Shown here: one piece after another, positions 18,797 through 27,314 of the stretch | How positions within the stretch are numbered: position 1 is the stretch's first letter | Layout of the letters: every line of letters starts with the position of its first letter | Source: Nitrospira sp. | GTDB lineage: Bacteria > Nitrospirota > Nitrospiria > Nitrospirales > Nitrospiraceae | DNA length: 64,000 nt | Direction of reading: 5' to 3' | Assembly: GCA_029194675.1 (NCBI GenBank) | Contig: JARFXP010000005.1 | Location: 124,001-188,000 of the forward strand | The notes under the pieces: generated by a model | Databases searched by the model: none | What the model was told of the DNA's origin: nothing | What the model saw: only the letters and a program-made list of their open reading frames with translations | Made by a program: the position numbers and the translations under genes

Positions 18797-20406
18797 TCAC
18801 CTTCGTATCTTTTCCAGTCGCCAAGTTGCGTGCAATCCTGCGGCCTCCTTCAAGGCTTCGCGCAGCCTGGCGTGGTGGCTATGCCAAAACTGGGAGAAGA
18901 CGGTACTCATGCGGCGGTCGGCATAGAGCATGAGCACAGAGGCCAGCAAAAATCCGCCTACGACGACTCCCGCTTTTCCAGGCGACATGGCGAGCGCTTT
19001 CACACTTGCCAGACCTCCTCGAACTGAAGTGTCACGATGTGGTACACGAACAACCCCATGTTCTTCAGTACCAGCCAGGGAGTGGACAATGATTGCATCC
19101 CGTCCGGCGTCGAGACCGCGACGAGGAAGACAAGGAATGCACACACATAGAGATAGTAGGAGGTTAGCCCTATTCCAATCTCGCTTCTAACCCCCGCCAA
19201 CAGGGATTCCTCACCGTCGTGGGCCGAACGAAGCACCGCTTCGACTGCTTTCGCTCTGGCCTCGGCGGCCGTCTGTTTTCCGCCATTGTCGGTCGGGGTG
19301 ATGACCACATTGGCGTTGGACGGCAGATTGCTGGGAGCATAATCATCGGTTCCATGCGCAATCCGTTCGAGCACACTCAAATGAACGGCGGGCGTTGCAT
19401 GATGCATCCGGCAAATCTCAGCGATGTCCCGCACTTTCCATCGATAGAAAATCCCTAAGCCTGAACGAGGATCGTACAATTTGTCATCCACATTCGCGTG
19501 TTCATAATAGAGTGCCCGGTCGGCCGCAAGCAGGCGGAGCCCCTCACCCTCGCCGCCGGTGCGTTCCGCCTTCCGCATCATCCATTCGAGCGCCACGAGC
19601 GACATGCCCTGTTTCGGATACCCGCCGCCGACGTTCGAATGGGCTCCGGCGAACCATACTTGTTCGATTCGGCCTGTATCTTCTTCTCTCTCATCCCAAA
19701 GAATAGGGCGAAACGAATGTCGTTCATCATCAATCACCAACGCGTGGCAGGCATGCTTCACCAGCTTGCTCAATTTGTGGTCGCGAAACTTGAACCGGTA
19801 GAACACCATGTTGATGAAATCGCTCAGATGGAACGGCAGACCGACGGCATCCACCGTGTCCCACACGCCCATGAAAGCGATCGGGACCTCGCACGCGAGA
19901 CAGTGTTCGCTTTTGAACTTAGCGATTAAGGAGTTATCCGGCTTGCCGAGAAACAATTTCGCCATCGCCGTGCGATAAGATTTGCGATAGACCCTATAGG
20001 TGTCGTTGACGGCGGCATCAAGATCGTCCGCCGTTTGGAGTTTCTTGACATCCAGGATGCTGCAGGCCGCGATGAGGCCGACCAGGGTCCGCACGGTAAA
20101 TGCGCCGCGGCTGAAGCCAAAGAGGAAAATGCGATCGCCTGGGTCGTAAATGCGAACCAACTCTTTGTACAGTTGCTTGACGTTGCGGCTGAGCCCATAT
20201 CCCGTCGCGCCGGTAAAGATTTTGAGCGGCTTAAAATTTTCGGTTCCGACTCCGTCGTCATAGAGCGCAACTCAGGGAGTCAATTCAGGCTGTGTTTTGT
20301 GGCCGTTCAGGTCGATGGCTTCAAACAGCTTGAACACATTGGTGCCTCGTCCTTTGATGGCTGTGTTACCGGTTCCATCGGAACAGATCACGATATTTTT
20401 CGACAT
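18797..20406 (-). pseudogene. Second DUF2235 hydrolase gene, inactivated twice
   Basis: From ATG 20406 the frame encodes MSKNIVICSDGTGNTA and follows the paralogue at 1208-2818 until codon 45, where TGA (20274-20272) stands at the Gln46 position of the paralogue (LTP-stop-VALYDDGVG). The frame then stays open through the nucleophile motif FGFSRGAF and HSNVGGGY to a stop at 19000. The C-terminal membrane segment and tail (GKAGVVVGGFLLASVLMLYA) lie in another frame ending at 18797, separated by a slip at GTGTG. The span is 1610 bases against 1611 in the paralogue, so one substitution and one single-base loss account for it. No full-length product is possible without error or recoding. Confidence 0.88.
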
Positions 20407-20580
20407 GGCACCTCCCATATGCAATGAATCCCCCGGCTCCATGGCCGATCAACCACCCAGAGCTCTCCCCTATCAACCCATCACACACACATCATGCCAG
20501 GCCTTGCGCCGTAACCATTCGGCGATGCGATCAGGATAAATGACTAATTGCATTAGGGAAATGTGGGATCGAGCCGATCG

Positions 20581-20627
20581 AGCGTGACTGTACCAGTCAC
20601 GCTACGAGGGTATCTGAAACGATACCC
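20581..20627. repeat. Two consecutive perfect hairpins
   Basis: AGCGTGACTG-TAC-CAGTCACGCT (20581-20603) is a perfect 10-bp stem with a 3-base loop. GGGTATC-TGAAAC-GATACCC (20608-20627) is a perfect 7-bp stem. There are no T-tracts, so these are not classical terminators. They lie upstream of the broken DUF2235 gene and just downstream of the DUF1499 remnant. Confidence 0.6.
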
Positions 20628-20689
20628 CATGGAATCTGATCCGATACAGGGGAGAAAAAGAGAGACGTGAGACTGGCGTCCCACTTCCC

Positions 20690-21030
20690 TATATCCGACC
20701 ATCCCCTAGTTTCCTGATCTCTTCCATCCTCCGGCGATTCACACCGAAATGGCCGGAGCCGAGCCGAGATGCCGAGCGGAAATGAATCTTCTCATTTCAT
20801 CATCGAATAGGAATTCCACATCGTCAACGAATCGGAGCACCAGGCTCGTGAATTCGAAACGCAGGTAGGATTCATCCTCGTTAACGAGGTCGGACAGGGC
20901 AGGGAGAGAACCGCCTGCTTACAGTAAGTGCTTCTTTTGCTTCCTCCTTGATCCGTTGATACCGGAGTGGGGCGATCGCATGTCGCTCGTCTTGAGATTT
21001 CGTCGAGACGCAATTGAGGCTTGAGACAAG
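20690..21030 (-). pseudogene. DUF1499 protein gene remnant with several frameshifts
   Basis: Three pieces in different minus-strand frames together match the DUF1499 family: SSLNCVSTKSQDERHAIAPL continuing to RYQRIKEEAKEAL (about 20950-21025), then NEDESYLRFEFTSLVLRFVD running into DVEFLFDDEMRRF, then SGHFGVNRRRMEEIRKLGDG ending at a stop at 20690. The family's usual motifs are PNCVSS, RFVDDVEF and GVNRRR. No single frame joins them and no start is left, so it is a decayed gene. It is invisible to a simple open-frame search. Confidence 0.65.
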
Positions 21031-21715
21031 GAGGGAATAGTCTCACGGCATGAAGAACCGACGATGAGTCGCCATCTATCTGATCCACACCACGATGAAC
21101 TCATCCGTACGGATCGGAAAGTCGCGGCAGTGCAATGCTCCCGAGCGGCCCTGTCAATGAGGGTGATGCGAGCGTACCGATTCAGACTAGACCGACCAGC
21201 AGGGGCCGAACCGACCATTTGGCTCTGACGTTGAGAAATTGGTCTCGAGATCTTTTTCGTTATTCCACTATGCCATGGAGCCGTTTTTTCATGTTCGAAT
21301 CTCTTGACAAATATGAAACCACGCTCCTAGTGCAGGATCGGTTATCCACAGGAAACTTTTGAACCTGTGGATAGCGATCCGAATGGTGGCAATGACCAGG
21401 GCACCAGCAGGGGCCAATTGGTCATGCTAAGTACTCGTCCTAGGAATATGCAAGAAAGGAAAGAACGTATACCGGTACCACTATTACTTGTGGCTCTACC
21501 GGTGTGGGGCGGATGCCTAAAAAATAGGCGAGTCGATGAATAGCCACGCCATTCGCACCGTCTTTCTCTGATCAAGGGACTTATTCACAAGGTTATCCAC
21601 AGAAGATGGGGATGTGAAATCTCATGCCAATCCTTCCGCCCAATGAAATGATTTTGGGAACCCTTCGATATTGTTCGGTTGCTTAACTACAATGATTGAG
21701 CGGCAGAGTCCGCTA
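21031..21715. other. Gene-poor stretch with DnaA-box cluster
   Basis: Nearly 700 bases without a credible gene. It contains the DnaA-box-like sites listed separately, and moderately AT-rich runs around 21250-21300 and 21510-21540. Confidence 0.4.
21342..21601. promoter_or_regulatory. Four DnaA-box-like sites, possible replication-origin element
   Basis: TTATCCACA at 21342-21350 and 21593-21601, TTATTCACA at 21581-21589, and an inverted TGTGGATAG at 21366-21374. The first and last types match the consensus TTATNCACA exactly. The first pair lies in an 18-bp inverted repeat (GGATCG-TATCCACAGG arms); the last pair are direct and three bases apart. Such clustering in gene-free DNA suggests DnaA binding, at an origin, a titration site or a DnaA-controlled promoter. 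No dnaA, dnaN or parAB gene is in the window. Confidence 0.5.
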
Positions 21716-22210
21716 CTATTTGTAACGAGCAGGCTTCATAGCTTTCCATTTCCACGGAGGAACGGGATTAGGCTCAGCCCACAGGCCCATCCTTCCGGCC
21801 CTAGCCAGTTCTTCCATATCTTTCAGAGCTTGATCGTCGGACCCTCCCGGCTGCACCCAGGCAAGCCCCTCTTTGATCAACTCATGGGCGATCTGTCGCC
21901 TATCCGGCAGGAGGATGTCGGCGGTCATCCGGCCCTGTCGATCCCGTTTCAAGTCTCGTACGATCACTTCGCGGTTGGCGATGTAGGCAGCCGTCGCATG
22001 CTTCGCCTGTTTCCCATAGGGTTGTTTCAGCTCGGGACAATCCACATCACGAAGATAAACCATGTCCTTTCGGCCTTGATGGTGGATTGTCAGGCGATCT
22101 CCCTCGTGAACGATGAGAACCCGCGCGACAACGTCGGTCGCCGCCAACGTGGGTGCGGCCATCACCCATGTAGACGTTATTGTTGTGACAAGCAGGAGTG
22201 TTCGGAACAT
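21716..22210 (-). CDS. Secreted thermonuclease (SNase family)
   Basis: A 164-residue protein with a signal peptide (MFRTLLLVTTITSTWVMAAP, cleavage near TLAA). The single SNase domain shows VYLRDVDCPELKQPYGKQA, with the catalytic Arg and Glu region, and DRQGRMTADILLPD, with the second Arg, followed by the usual HELIKEGLAWV helix. Expected to be a calcium-dependent, extracellular or periplasmic nuclease for nucleic acid scavenging. Length is normal for the family. It is monocistronic. Confidence 0.9.
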   Translation of the reverse strand: MFRTLLLVTTITSTWVMAAPTLAATDVVARVLIVHEGDRLTIHHQGRKDMVYLRDVDCPELKQPYGKQAKHATAAYIANREVIVRDLKRDRQGRMTADILLPDRRQIAHELIKEGLAWVQPGGSDDQALKDMEELARAGRMGLWAEPNPVPPWKWKAMKPARYK

Positions 22211-22541
22211 GGGCCTATGCTAGCGCCTCAGCATGTTCTGGCCAACTATTTCCTGATTCTTGGACATCACGAGAGCCCCCTTGATCGCCATACCCGTGAG
22301 GCGTAGATTGGATTGTCGATACCGCCTCATCTTCCAGGGGGGGGGTGGTCATGCTCGTCCTGGGAATACCGCACCAACCGACTGTACATGGCAAGTGTGC
22401 CTCCCCCTCTCTTTTATCTCTGAACAATTATCTCACTGAGTTGTCTTGGAAAGATGTCATCGGGCTCGTGAGCTCGACGAACTTCTTTCTGTGTGACTTG
22501 TCGCCACACATGCGATTGCCCGATGTAGTAGGGAGGTAGGT
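22211..22541. other. Intergenic, nothing recognised
   Basis: About 330 bases between divergent genes. It contains a nine-G run near 22338-22346 that could be an error-prone spot. No gene seen. Confidence 0.35.
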
Positions 22542-22787
22542 ATGTCGTACCGCTATAACACGATCGATATCATCTTAGGCGTCGAGATGTGTGCAACTCT
22601 CTTTGGAGGCCTCCTGTTGTTTCTCTTCGCCAACGGAACCCATCGAGCAGTCCCGCCACAAGCTATAGCGTTGTTGACCGCCAGCTTTTGGGGAGGACTT
22701 GCCATGGCGGCGCAGAGCAGAGAGGCGAAAACGCTCGCTCAGCTGAGACAGGACGCGGGCCGCTGGGCGTTTCGCATGGCAGCCTAA
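22542..22787 (+). CDS. Small hydrophobic membrane protein
   Basis: An 81-residue protein with AGGGAGG five bases before its ATG. Residues 8-30 (DIILGVEMCATLFGGLLLFL) are one membrane helix and residues 40-58 (AIALLTASFWGGLAMAAQ) a likely second, with a basic C terminus inside. I do not recognise the family. It lies 68 bases before the response regulator and may share its transcript. Confidence 0.6.
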   Translation: MSYRYNTIDIILGVEMCATLFGGLLLFLFANGTHRAVPPQAIALLTASFWGGLAMAAQSREAKTLAQLRQDAGRWAFRMAA

Positions 22788-22855
22788 CTCAAGCGTGAAC
22801 GGTACACCGGTGCCCGACAGAATCAGGAGGCAAGCCGTCGAGTGCCGGTGAAGTC

Positions 22856-23548
22856 ATGAGCATGAGAAACGCAGCACATCGAATCGATCGTGGGATACAA
22901 CCCAAATCCATCCGACTGCTCATTGTCGAAGCCCAACGCCTGTTCAGACAAAGCCTGCGGATACTCTTGGAACAGGAACGAGATATCGCTGCAGTGGTGG
23001 AAGCAACGGATGGACGCGAGGCCCATCGACTGGCGCTAGAACACAAACCCGACATCGTCCTTCTGGACGTCGATATGCCGGACCTTGATGTGGAATCGGT
23101 GACCAAACTCATTCACCAACACTTGCCCGACACAAGCGTGCTGCTGTTGGCTCGGTACGATGAAGACACTCGGATCGTGACCGCGATGCGGGCTGGAGCG
23201 TTCGGCTATATCTTAAAGGACACTGACCAGACAGATTTTCTCCGCATCATCAGAGCGACCGCTCGGGGAGAGCAGGTCTTGTCTCCGATCATACCGGACC
23301 ATCTCGTTCGAACCGTTCCCGGTGCAGTCAGACACCCCCAGGAGGAACACACCATCCAGTTTTCCGGTCTGACCGACCGTGAACGGGAAATATTGGCTTG
23401 CGCGGCAGCCGGCCGGAGCAACAAGGAAATCGCCGACCAGTTGTGCGTGTCAGTCGATACCGTGAAGACGCACCTCCATCACATCTATCAGAAGCTCTCC
23501 GTCGGCGGACGTGTCGAGGCGATTCTCACCTACCTTCGTGCTCGGTAG
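22856..23548 (+). CDS. Orphan NarL/FixJ-type response regulator with atypical receiver
   Basis: A 230-residue protein. Receiver domain (residues ~19-135): phosphoacceptor Asp71 in DIVLLDVDMPD and Lys121 in GYILKD are present. The acidic pair that binds magnesium is Glu25-Ala26 (IVEAQ in place of DD), and the switch Thr/Ser is Ala99 (LLLARYDE). The C-terminal LuxR-type HTH is normal (LTDREREILACAAAGRSNKE, SVDTVKTHLHHIYQKL). No histidine kinase is nearby. The altered pocket suggests weak or phosphorylation-independent control; target genes unknown. Confidence 0.85.
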   Translation: MSMRNAAHRIDRGIQPKSIRLLIVEAQRLFRQSLRILLEQERDIAAVVEATDGREAHRLALEHKPDIVLLDVDMPDLDVESVTKLIHQHLPDTSVLLLARYDEDTRIVTAMRAGAFGYILKDTDQTDFLRIIRATARGEQVLSPIIPDHLVRTVPGAVRHPQEEHTIQFSGLTDREREILACAAAGRSNKEIADQLCVSVDTVKTHLHHIYQKLSVGGRVEAILTYLRAR

Positions 23549-23574
23549 TCCAGAGCCTTTGCGTGTCTCCCCCA

Positions 23575-23854
23575 TCACCCAATTGGTGTAGGCAATAATT
23601 CCATCTTCTGGGCGATGGTGCAGGAGCAGTCGGCATCTTAACATTTACCGATGAGAAGAGATCGTCAGGCACCCTGATTCAAAAACTTGACGTTATAAGC
23701 ATGGAGGTAAACGGCGATGGAGCATATACACATGAAGGATATAAAAGACGAGCTAAAGTCTGAGCCAACATGGGCATACGTGTATGCAGCATTTTTTCTC
23801 GGGATGGTTGTCTTTGCAATCGTGGTCGGCGGTTTCAACTGGAGCATGGGTTGA
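23575..23854 (+). repeat. Copy A of a ~280-bp duplicated unit
   Basis: From TCACCCAATTGGTGTAG to the end of the small gene, this segment matches 25596-25874 across both coding and upstream DNA. Shared blocks include TCACCCAAT-GGTGTAG, TTCT-GGCGATG, GGAGCAGTC-GCATCTTA and the whole first half of the reading frame. Confidence 0.75.
23717..23854 (+). CDS. 45-residue single-helix membrane peptide (copy A)
   Basis: Starts at 23717 after GGAGG. The sequence begins MEHIHMKDIKDELKSEPTWA, then a single membrane helix (YVYAAFFLGMVVFAIVVGGF), ending NWSMG. A paralogue at 25740-25874 shares 26 of the first 29 residues. Single-helix peptides of this size often serve as accessory subunits of respiratory oxidases or transporters, but nothing here names the partner. 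Conservation of the charged N terminus in both copies argues for a real function. Confidence 0.7.
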   Translation: MEHIHMKDIKDELKSEPTWAYVYAAFFLGMVVFAIVVGGFNWSMG

Positions 23855-23922
23855 ACACCCGGGCAACCGACATAGCCTCCCTCGGTTGCCCGGCTGATGC
23901 TGTGCGTGGAATGGGCAACACC

Positions 23923-25069
23923 TTATCGAGCGTTTGAGACTCGAAGGATCTCTCCATCATCCTGTCGGTGAGAAGAGAGAGCCGTCCATCCGGTCCGTGC
24001 TGGGCTTCGCGAAGTCGTGACTTCAGTTCTGAAAGATAGCGTTCCTCACAGACTACCCGAGTGCCGTCAAGCGTCAGACGAACGAGCAAACCGGGATTGA
24101 GTGAGCCCACAAAGAGCGATCCATTCCATTCAGGGGATGTCTTGCCGGTATAAAAGGTCATGCCGGACGGGGCGATGACCGGGGCCCAGTAATAGACCGG
24201 CTGCTCCATGCCGGGCTTCGATGTTCCCTCTCCGATGATCGTCCCGTTGTAGTCGACGCCATAGGTAATGACCGGCCAGCCGTAATTCTTGCCCGCCTCA
24301 GGATGGTTCAGCTCATCACCGCATCGAGATCCATGCTCGAGCGTCCACAACTGCCCTGTCGCCGGATGAAGGGCCGCCGCTTGGATATTCTCCGATGGCC
24401 ATAGGACCAAATCTCTGGTTCCGCTCCATCTTTGCCGACAAAAGGGTTGTCGCGTGGAACCATCCCATCCGGATGGACACGCACGATCTTCCCGAATTCC
24501 ACGGACAGATCCTGGGCCTTGTCTCGATAGTCGTACCGATCTCCCAACGTAATGAACAAGGTTCCGTCCCGAGCAAAGACGAGTCGCGAGCCGAAATGAT
24601 TGGCCCCGGTCACCTTGGGCTGCTGCCTAAAGATGACTCGCAGGTTCTCCAAGCGATTGTCAATGAGCTTGGCGCGAGCCACGGCAGTCCCGGCGGTGCC
24701 GCGATCGCCCGGTTCAGCGTAGGAGAGGTAGAGCAGCCGGTTCTCGGTGAACCGTGGATCGAGCTCGATATCGAGAAGGCCGCCTTGGCCACGCGCAAAA
24801 ACCGGAGACACGCCCGGCAATGGATCAGAAAGGCGGCCGTCGGGACCCACGATGCGTAATCGTACTGGTCGCTCGGTCACCAACATTCGCCCATCCGGCA
24901 GGAATGCGAGCGCCCAGGGATGTTCCAACCCTTTGGCCACGGTTTCGACGGTCATCCGACCTTGCAGTGGAGTCGGCGTGGGTGAACGAGGCGCGTGATC
25001 CTCCGCCGACACGGATGCAAACCCAGAGGCGAGAACCGCCAACATGATAGCCGTGGTTCGGTGGTTCAT
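23923..25069 (-). pseudogene. PQQ-dependent sugar (glucose/sorbosone) dehydrogenase, two frameshifts
   Basis: From 25069 ([20 protein letters not shown], signal peptide) the frame shows [32 protein letters not shown] and IWSYGHR, the hallmarks of the soluble aldose sugar dehydrogenase family. At about 24390 two extra bases shift the frame; [25 protein letters not shown] and YGWPVITYG follow in another frame. A second slip near 23962 displaces the end, which would have read DDGEILRVSNAR with a stop at 23923. [10 protein letters not shown] also departs from the usual HGPRGGDE. The protein would be periplasmic. Inactive as it stands. Confidence 0.85.
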
Positions 25070-25739
25070 AAATATCTTGTCCCTCATATTGGAACAGCCG
25101 AACAAAAGAATGGCCACGGCGACAGGTTGACGGTTCAACGAATGCTTCTCAACACCCGAGGCTGCAAGAGATGTTGTCCGTCTCCGTTTGCGGCTCGGCG
25201 CCGAGCCTGCTGGGCGTCTTTAATCGGAATGCGAGTTTGGTAATAATAGCAGTTCAGCACCCGTTGTCGGAGCTGCTCTTTGGTGAGGCGTCCATCATGC
25301 CTCCTTAAAAAATAGCTTTCACTCCCATGGCCCATGGGCTTCGGAAAAGTCACGATCACGCGTAGCACTACGAAGCTGAAGCATTGTTTTCACGCGGGAT
25401 TCAGGTTGAATTCTAGTATGGCGAGGCTGAAGAAGAGTCAAAGAAAGAAATGCCATCTAGGGCAAATCCTAGCTCGGCATAACAGATTGTAGAGTGCCCG
25501 TGCATCCGATGCGGTAATACGAAACCGTGGGCTTCTGCGATACTGACAATCATCCCTCAACGCTCATTGACCTGCCTCTTTTCACGCGTTGACTCTCACC
25601 CAATCGGTGTAGACCATGATTCAACCTTCTAGGCGATGTCGAAGGAGCAGTCCGCATCTTAGGATGTTGGTAAAGAGAGAGGACGGTCCGACATCCTTAT
25701 CCGGAAAACCGGACGTTCGAAGCAAGGAGGTGAAGCGCG
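25070..25739. other. Intergenic, includes copy B upstream repeat
   Basis: No convincing gene before the small peptide gene at 25740. A 77-codon minus-strand frame at 25135-25368 has no recognisable features. The last ~145 bases match the upstream part of copy A. Confidence 0.4.
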
Positions 25740-25874
25740 ATGCAGCATATACACATGAAGGATGTAAAAGACGAGCTAAAGTCTGAGCCAACATGGGCAT
25801 ACGTGTATGCAGCGTTTTTTCTCGGGATCGTTGTCTTTGCAGTCCTGTCCGGCGGTTTCGGTTTCCACTTCTGA
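25596..25874 (+). repeat. Copy B of a ~280-bp duplicated unit
   Basis: Matches 23575-23854 in the same orientation, about 2 kb away. The upstream half has diverged more than the first part of the gene, but conserved blocks remain, so promoter or leader elements may be under selection. Confidence 0.75.
25740..25874 (+). CDS. 44-residue single-helix membrane peptide (copy B)
   Basis: Starts at 25740 after AAGGAGG. Reads MQHIHMKDVKDELKSEPTWA, then the helix YVYAAFFLGIVVFAVLSGGF, ending GFHF. Differences from copy A are mostly conservative (I/V, M/I, V/L), while the last five residues differ freely. This pattern suggests selection on the helix and the charged N terminus. Function unknown. Confidence 0.7.
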   Translation: MQHIHMKDVKDELKSEPTWAYVYAAFFLGIVVFAVLSGGFGFHF

Positions 25875-26307
25875 TGATCGATCGATAGCAGATGTCCAGC
25901 TGAGTGGTGTGAGGGGGTGAGTGCGCCGCAAGGACGGGAATGCCAGCTGGAGCTGTCCTCCGACGGCTCCAGCTGTCCATGGACGATGCCATGAAACGCT
26001 GGCTTGCTGCGGCGTCGCTTTCTTCGTTCGCAATCCACACTCCCATGTGGTACACTGAGTCACACGAATTCTGATCCTCGCGCTTTTCCCTCGCCGTTTC
26101 GCTCCTGCGCGATAGTATTGATCAGTCTGCGGTGAGTTCGTCTGGCGTCGGTCTTTGTCCCTCAGCCATCAGTGTAGCTGACGGAGACCCCGAGAGCGCC
26201 TCCGCCGTGTCTCTCGACCGCTACTTCAGGCAATGGAGGCTGGTGCAGGCTGTACGTGCACCGTATGGGGCAGCTCTGTGCCCTTGAGTCAAGGAGGAGA
26301 CAAACAG
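25875..26307. other. Intergenic, nothing recognised
   Basis: About 430 bases. It ends with the strong Shine-Dalgarno AAGGAGGAG that serves the leader frame at 26308. Confidence 0.4.
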
Positions 26308-26340
26308 ATGAGCGACCACACGCGAAGTGAATGTCCATGA
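26308..26340 (+). CDS. Ten-residue leader peptide coupled to the next gene
   Basis: AAGGAGGAG stands eight bases before ATG 26308. The frame reads MSDHTRSECP and its TGA overlaps the next gene's ATG at 26337 as ATGA. The downstream gene has no good ribosome site of its own, so ribosomes probably reach it by termination-reinitiation. Whether the peptide itself matters (for instance as an attenuator) is not visible. Confidence 0.5.
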   Translation: MSDHTRSECP

Positions 26341-26708
26341 GTACCGTCAAGATGAATCGACCGACACCCGTTGAGCGTTGGGTCCGCATCCCAGACGGCA
26401 CGAGAGTGCGTCATCGCTCGGAGGCCTATGAAGGTGTCATTGACGGCTTGACGGAGATGGTATCCGGCTCAGAGCGTAACCCTGACGGAAAAACGCTGTA
26501 TCGCGTGAATGTAGGGGATAGCACGCGGTTACTCGTCTCGGAGGATCACCTCAATATTCTGCTCGACAACAACAAGTTGGTTCTGCTCGCTCGCGAATCA
26601 GAACTGTATCGTCGGTCCGTCACCGACCGGCTCCGAGCAGTCTTTCCGGAAGATCGGTTCGTGACTGCTGGGGACAAAGTGTCTCCGTCTCTCGACAAGT
26701 CGCGATGA
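26337..26708 (+). CDS. Hypothetical protein with SH3-like beta domain
   Basis: A 123-residue protein starting at 26337 (MSTVKMNRPTPVERW). Residues 15-75 (WVRIPDGTRVRHRSEAYEG, KTLYRVNVGDSTRLLVSEDH) look like a small SH3/KOW-type beta barrel that ends before a charged C-terminal helix. I do not know its function. Translation appears coupled to the leader peptide. It begins a run of three short, basic, plus-strand genes. Confidence 0.6.
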   Translation: MSTVKMNRPTPVERWVRIPDGTRVRHRSEAYEGVIDGLTEMVSGSERNPDGKTLYRVNVGDSTRLLVSEDHLNILLDNNKLVLLARESELYRRSVTDRLRAVFPEDRFVTAGDKVSPSLDKSR

Positions 26709-26769
26709 TGGTAAGGCGGACATCCTGCCGCCTATTTCGTAACGTTCAACCCTTGAAGGTGTAAACGCG

Positions 26770-27036
26770 ATGAAGACATCATGGGGAACCAAAGCTTCGC
26801 ACCGACGAAAGCGGGCCATTCGTAGAACGAAGGTCCGCTGGGATCTGCTCGGACTACAGGACCCGGAACGGACGTCGTCGACAACGTCGATAGACGATAT
26901 TCGTCGTCAGATCATCTCAGCCGCAAACCAAGGCCTCAGCCCAGATACGCTCTCCCGTTCTCATGCAAAGCCTGGACGCCCCAAACCGGGATCCAAGGCG
27001 TCGGTGGTTACCGGCAAGCGTGGTGCCGCTTCGTAG
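26770..27036 (+). CDS. Hypothetical small basic protein
   Basis: An 88-residue, strongly basic, low-complexity protein (HRRKRAIRRTKVRWD at the start; KPGRPKPGSKASVVTGKRG at the end). The composition suggests nucleic acid binding or a disordered tail; there is no defined domain. A modest GAAGGTG precedes the ATG. 61 bases separate it from the gene before. Confidence 0.5.
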   Translation: MKTSWGTKASHRRKRAIRRTKVRWDLLGLQDPERTSSTTSIDDIRRQIISAANQGLSPDTLSRSHAKPGRPKPGSKASVVTGKRGAAS

Positions 27037-27080
27037 CAGGCCTTACTACATAAGCGCACCGCACCCGAAAGGAGGACATC

Positions 27081-27266
27081 ATCGGAGGAACAGGCAAAAC
27101 CACAGCCGCAAAGCGGGACCGTGAGAAAGCACGTCTGCAGAAACAACGCGACAAAGAAGAGCGCCGTGTACAGCGGAAGGCTGCCAAGCTCAATCGGCCG
27201 ACGCAAGAGGGCGAAGACCCTGACCTCGCCGGCTTGCAATGGGGCCCACAACCCCCTCTCTTTTGA
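27081..27266 (+). CDS. Small basic protein with apparent ATC start codon
   Basis: AAAGGAGG (27068-27075) is followed, at ideal spacing, by ATC (27081) and 60 more sense codons: GGTGKTTAAKRDREKARLQK, then QRDKEERRVQRKAAKLN, ending GLQWGPQPPLF. I believe relatives begin MGGTGKTT. No ATG, GTG or TTG is available in frame near the ribosome site. Either ATC is used as a rare start, or ATG has mutated and the gene is silenced. The middle is a highly charged helix; function unknown. Confidence 0.5.
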   Translation: MGGTGKTTAAKRDREKARLQKQRDKEERRVQRKAAKLNRPTQEGEDPDLAGLQWGPQPPLF

Positions 27267-27314
27267 TCAGCACCACCGGTTGTGTCTATTCGCCGGTGAT
27301 TCCGCCTCTCCGTT

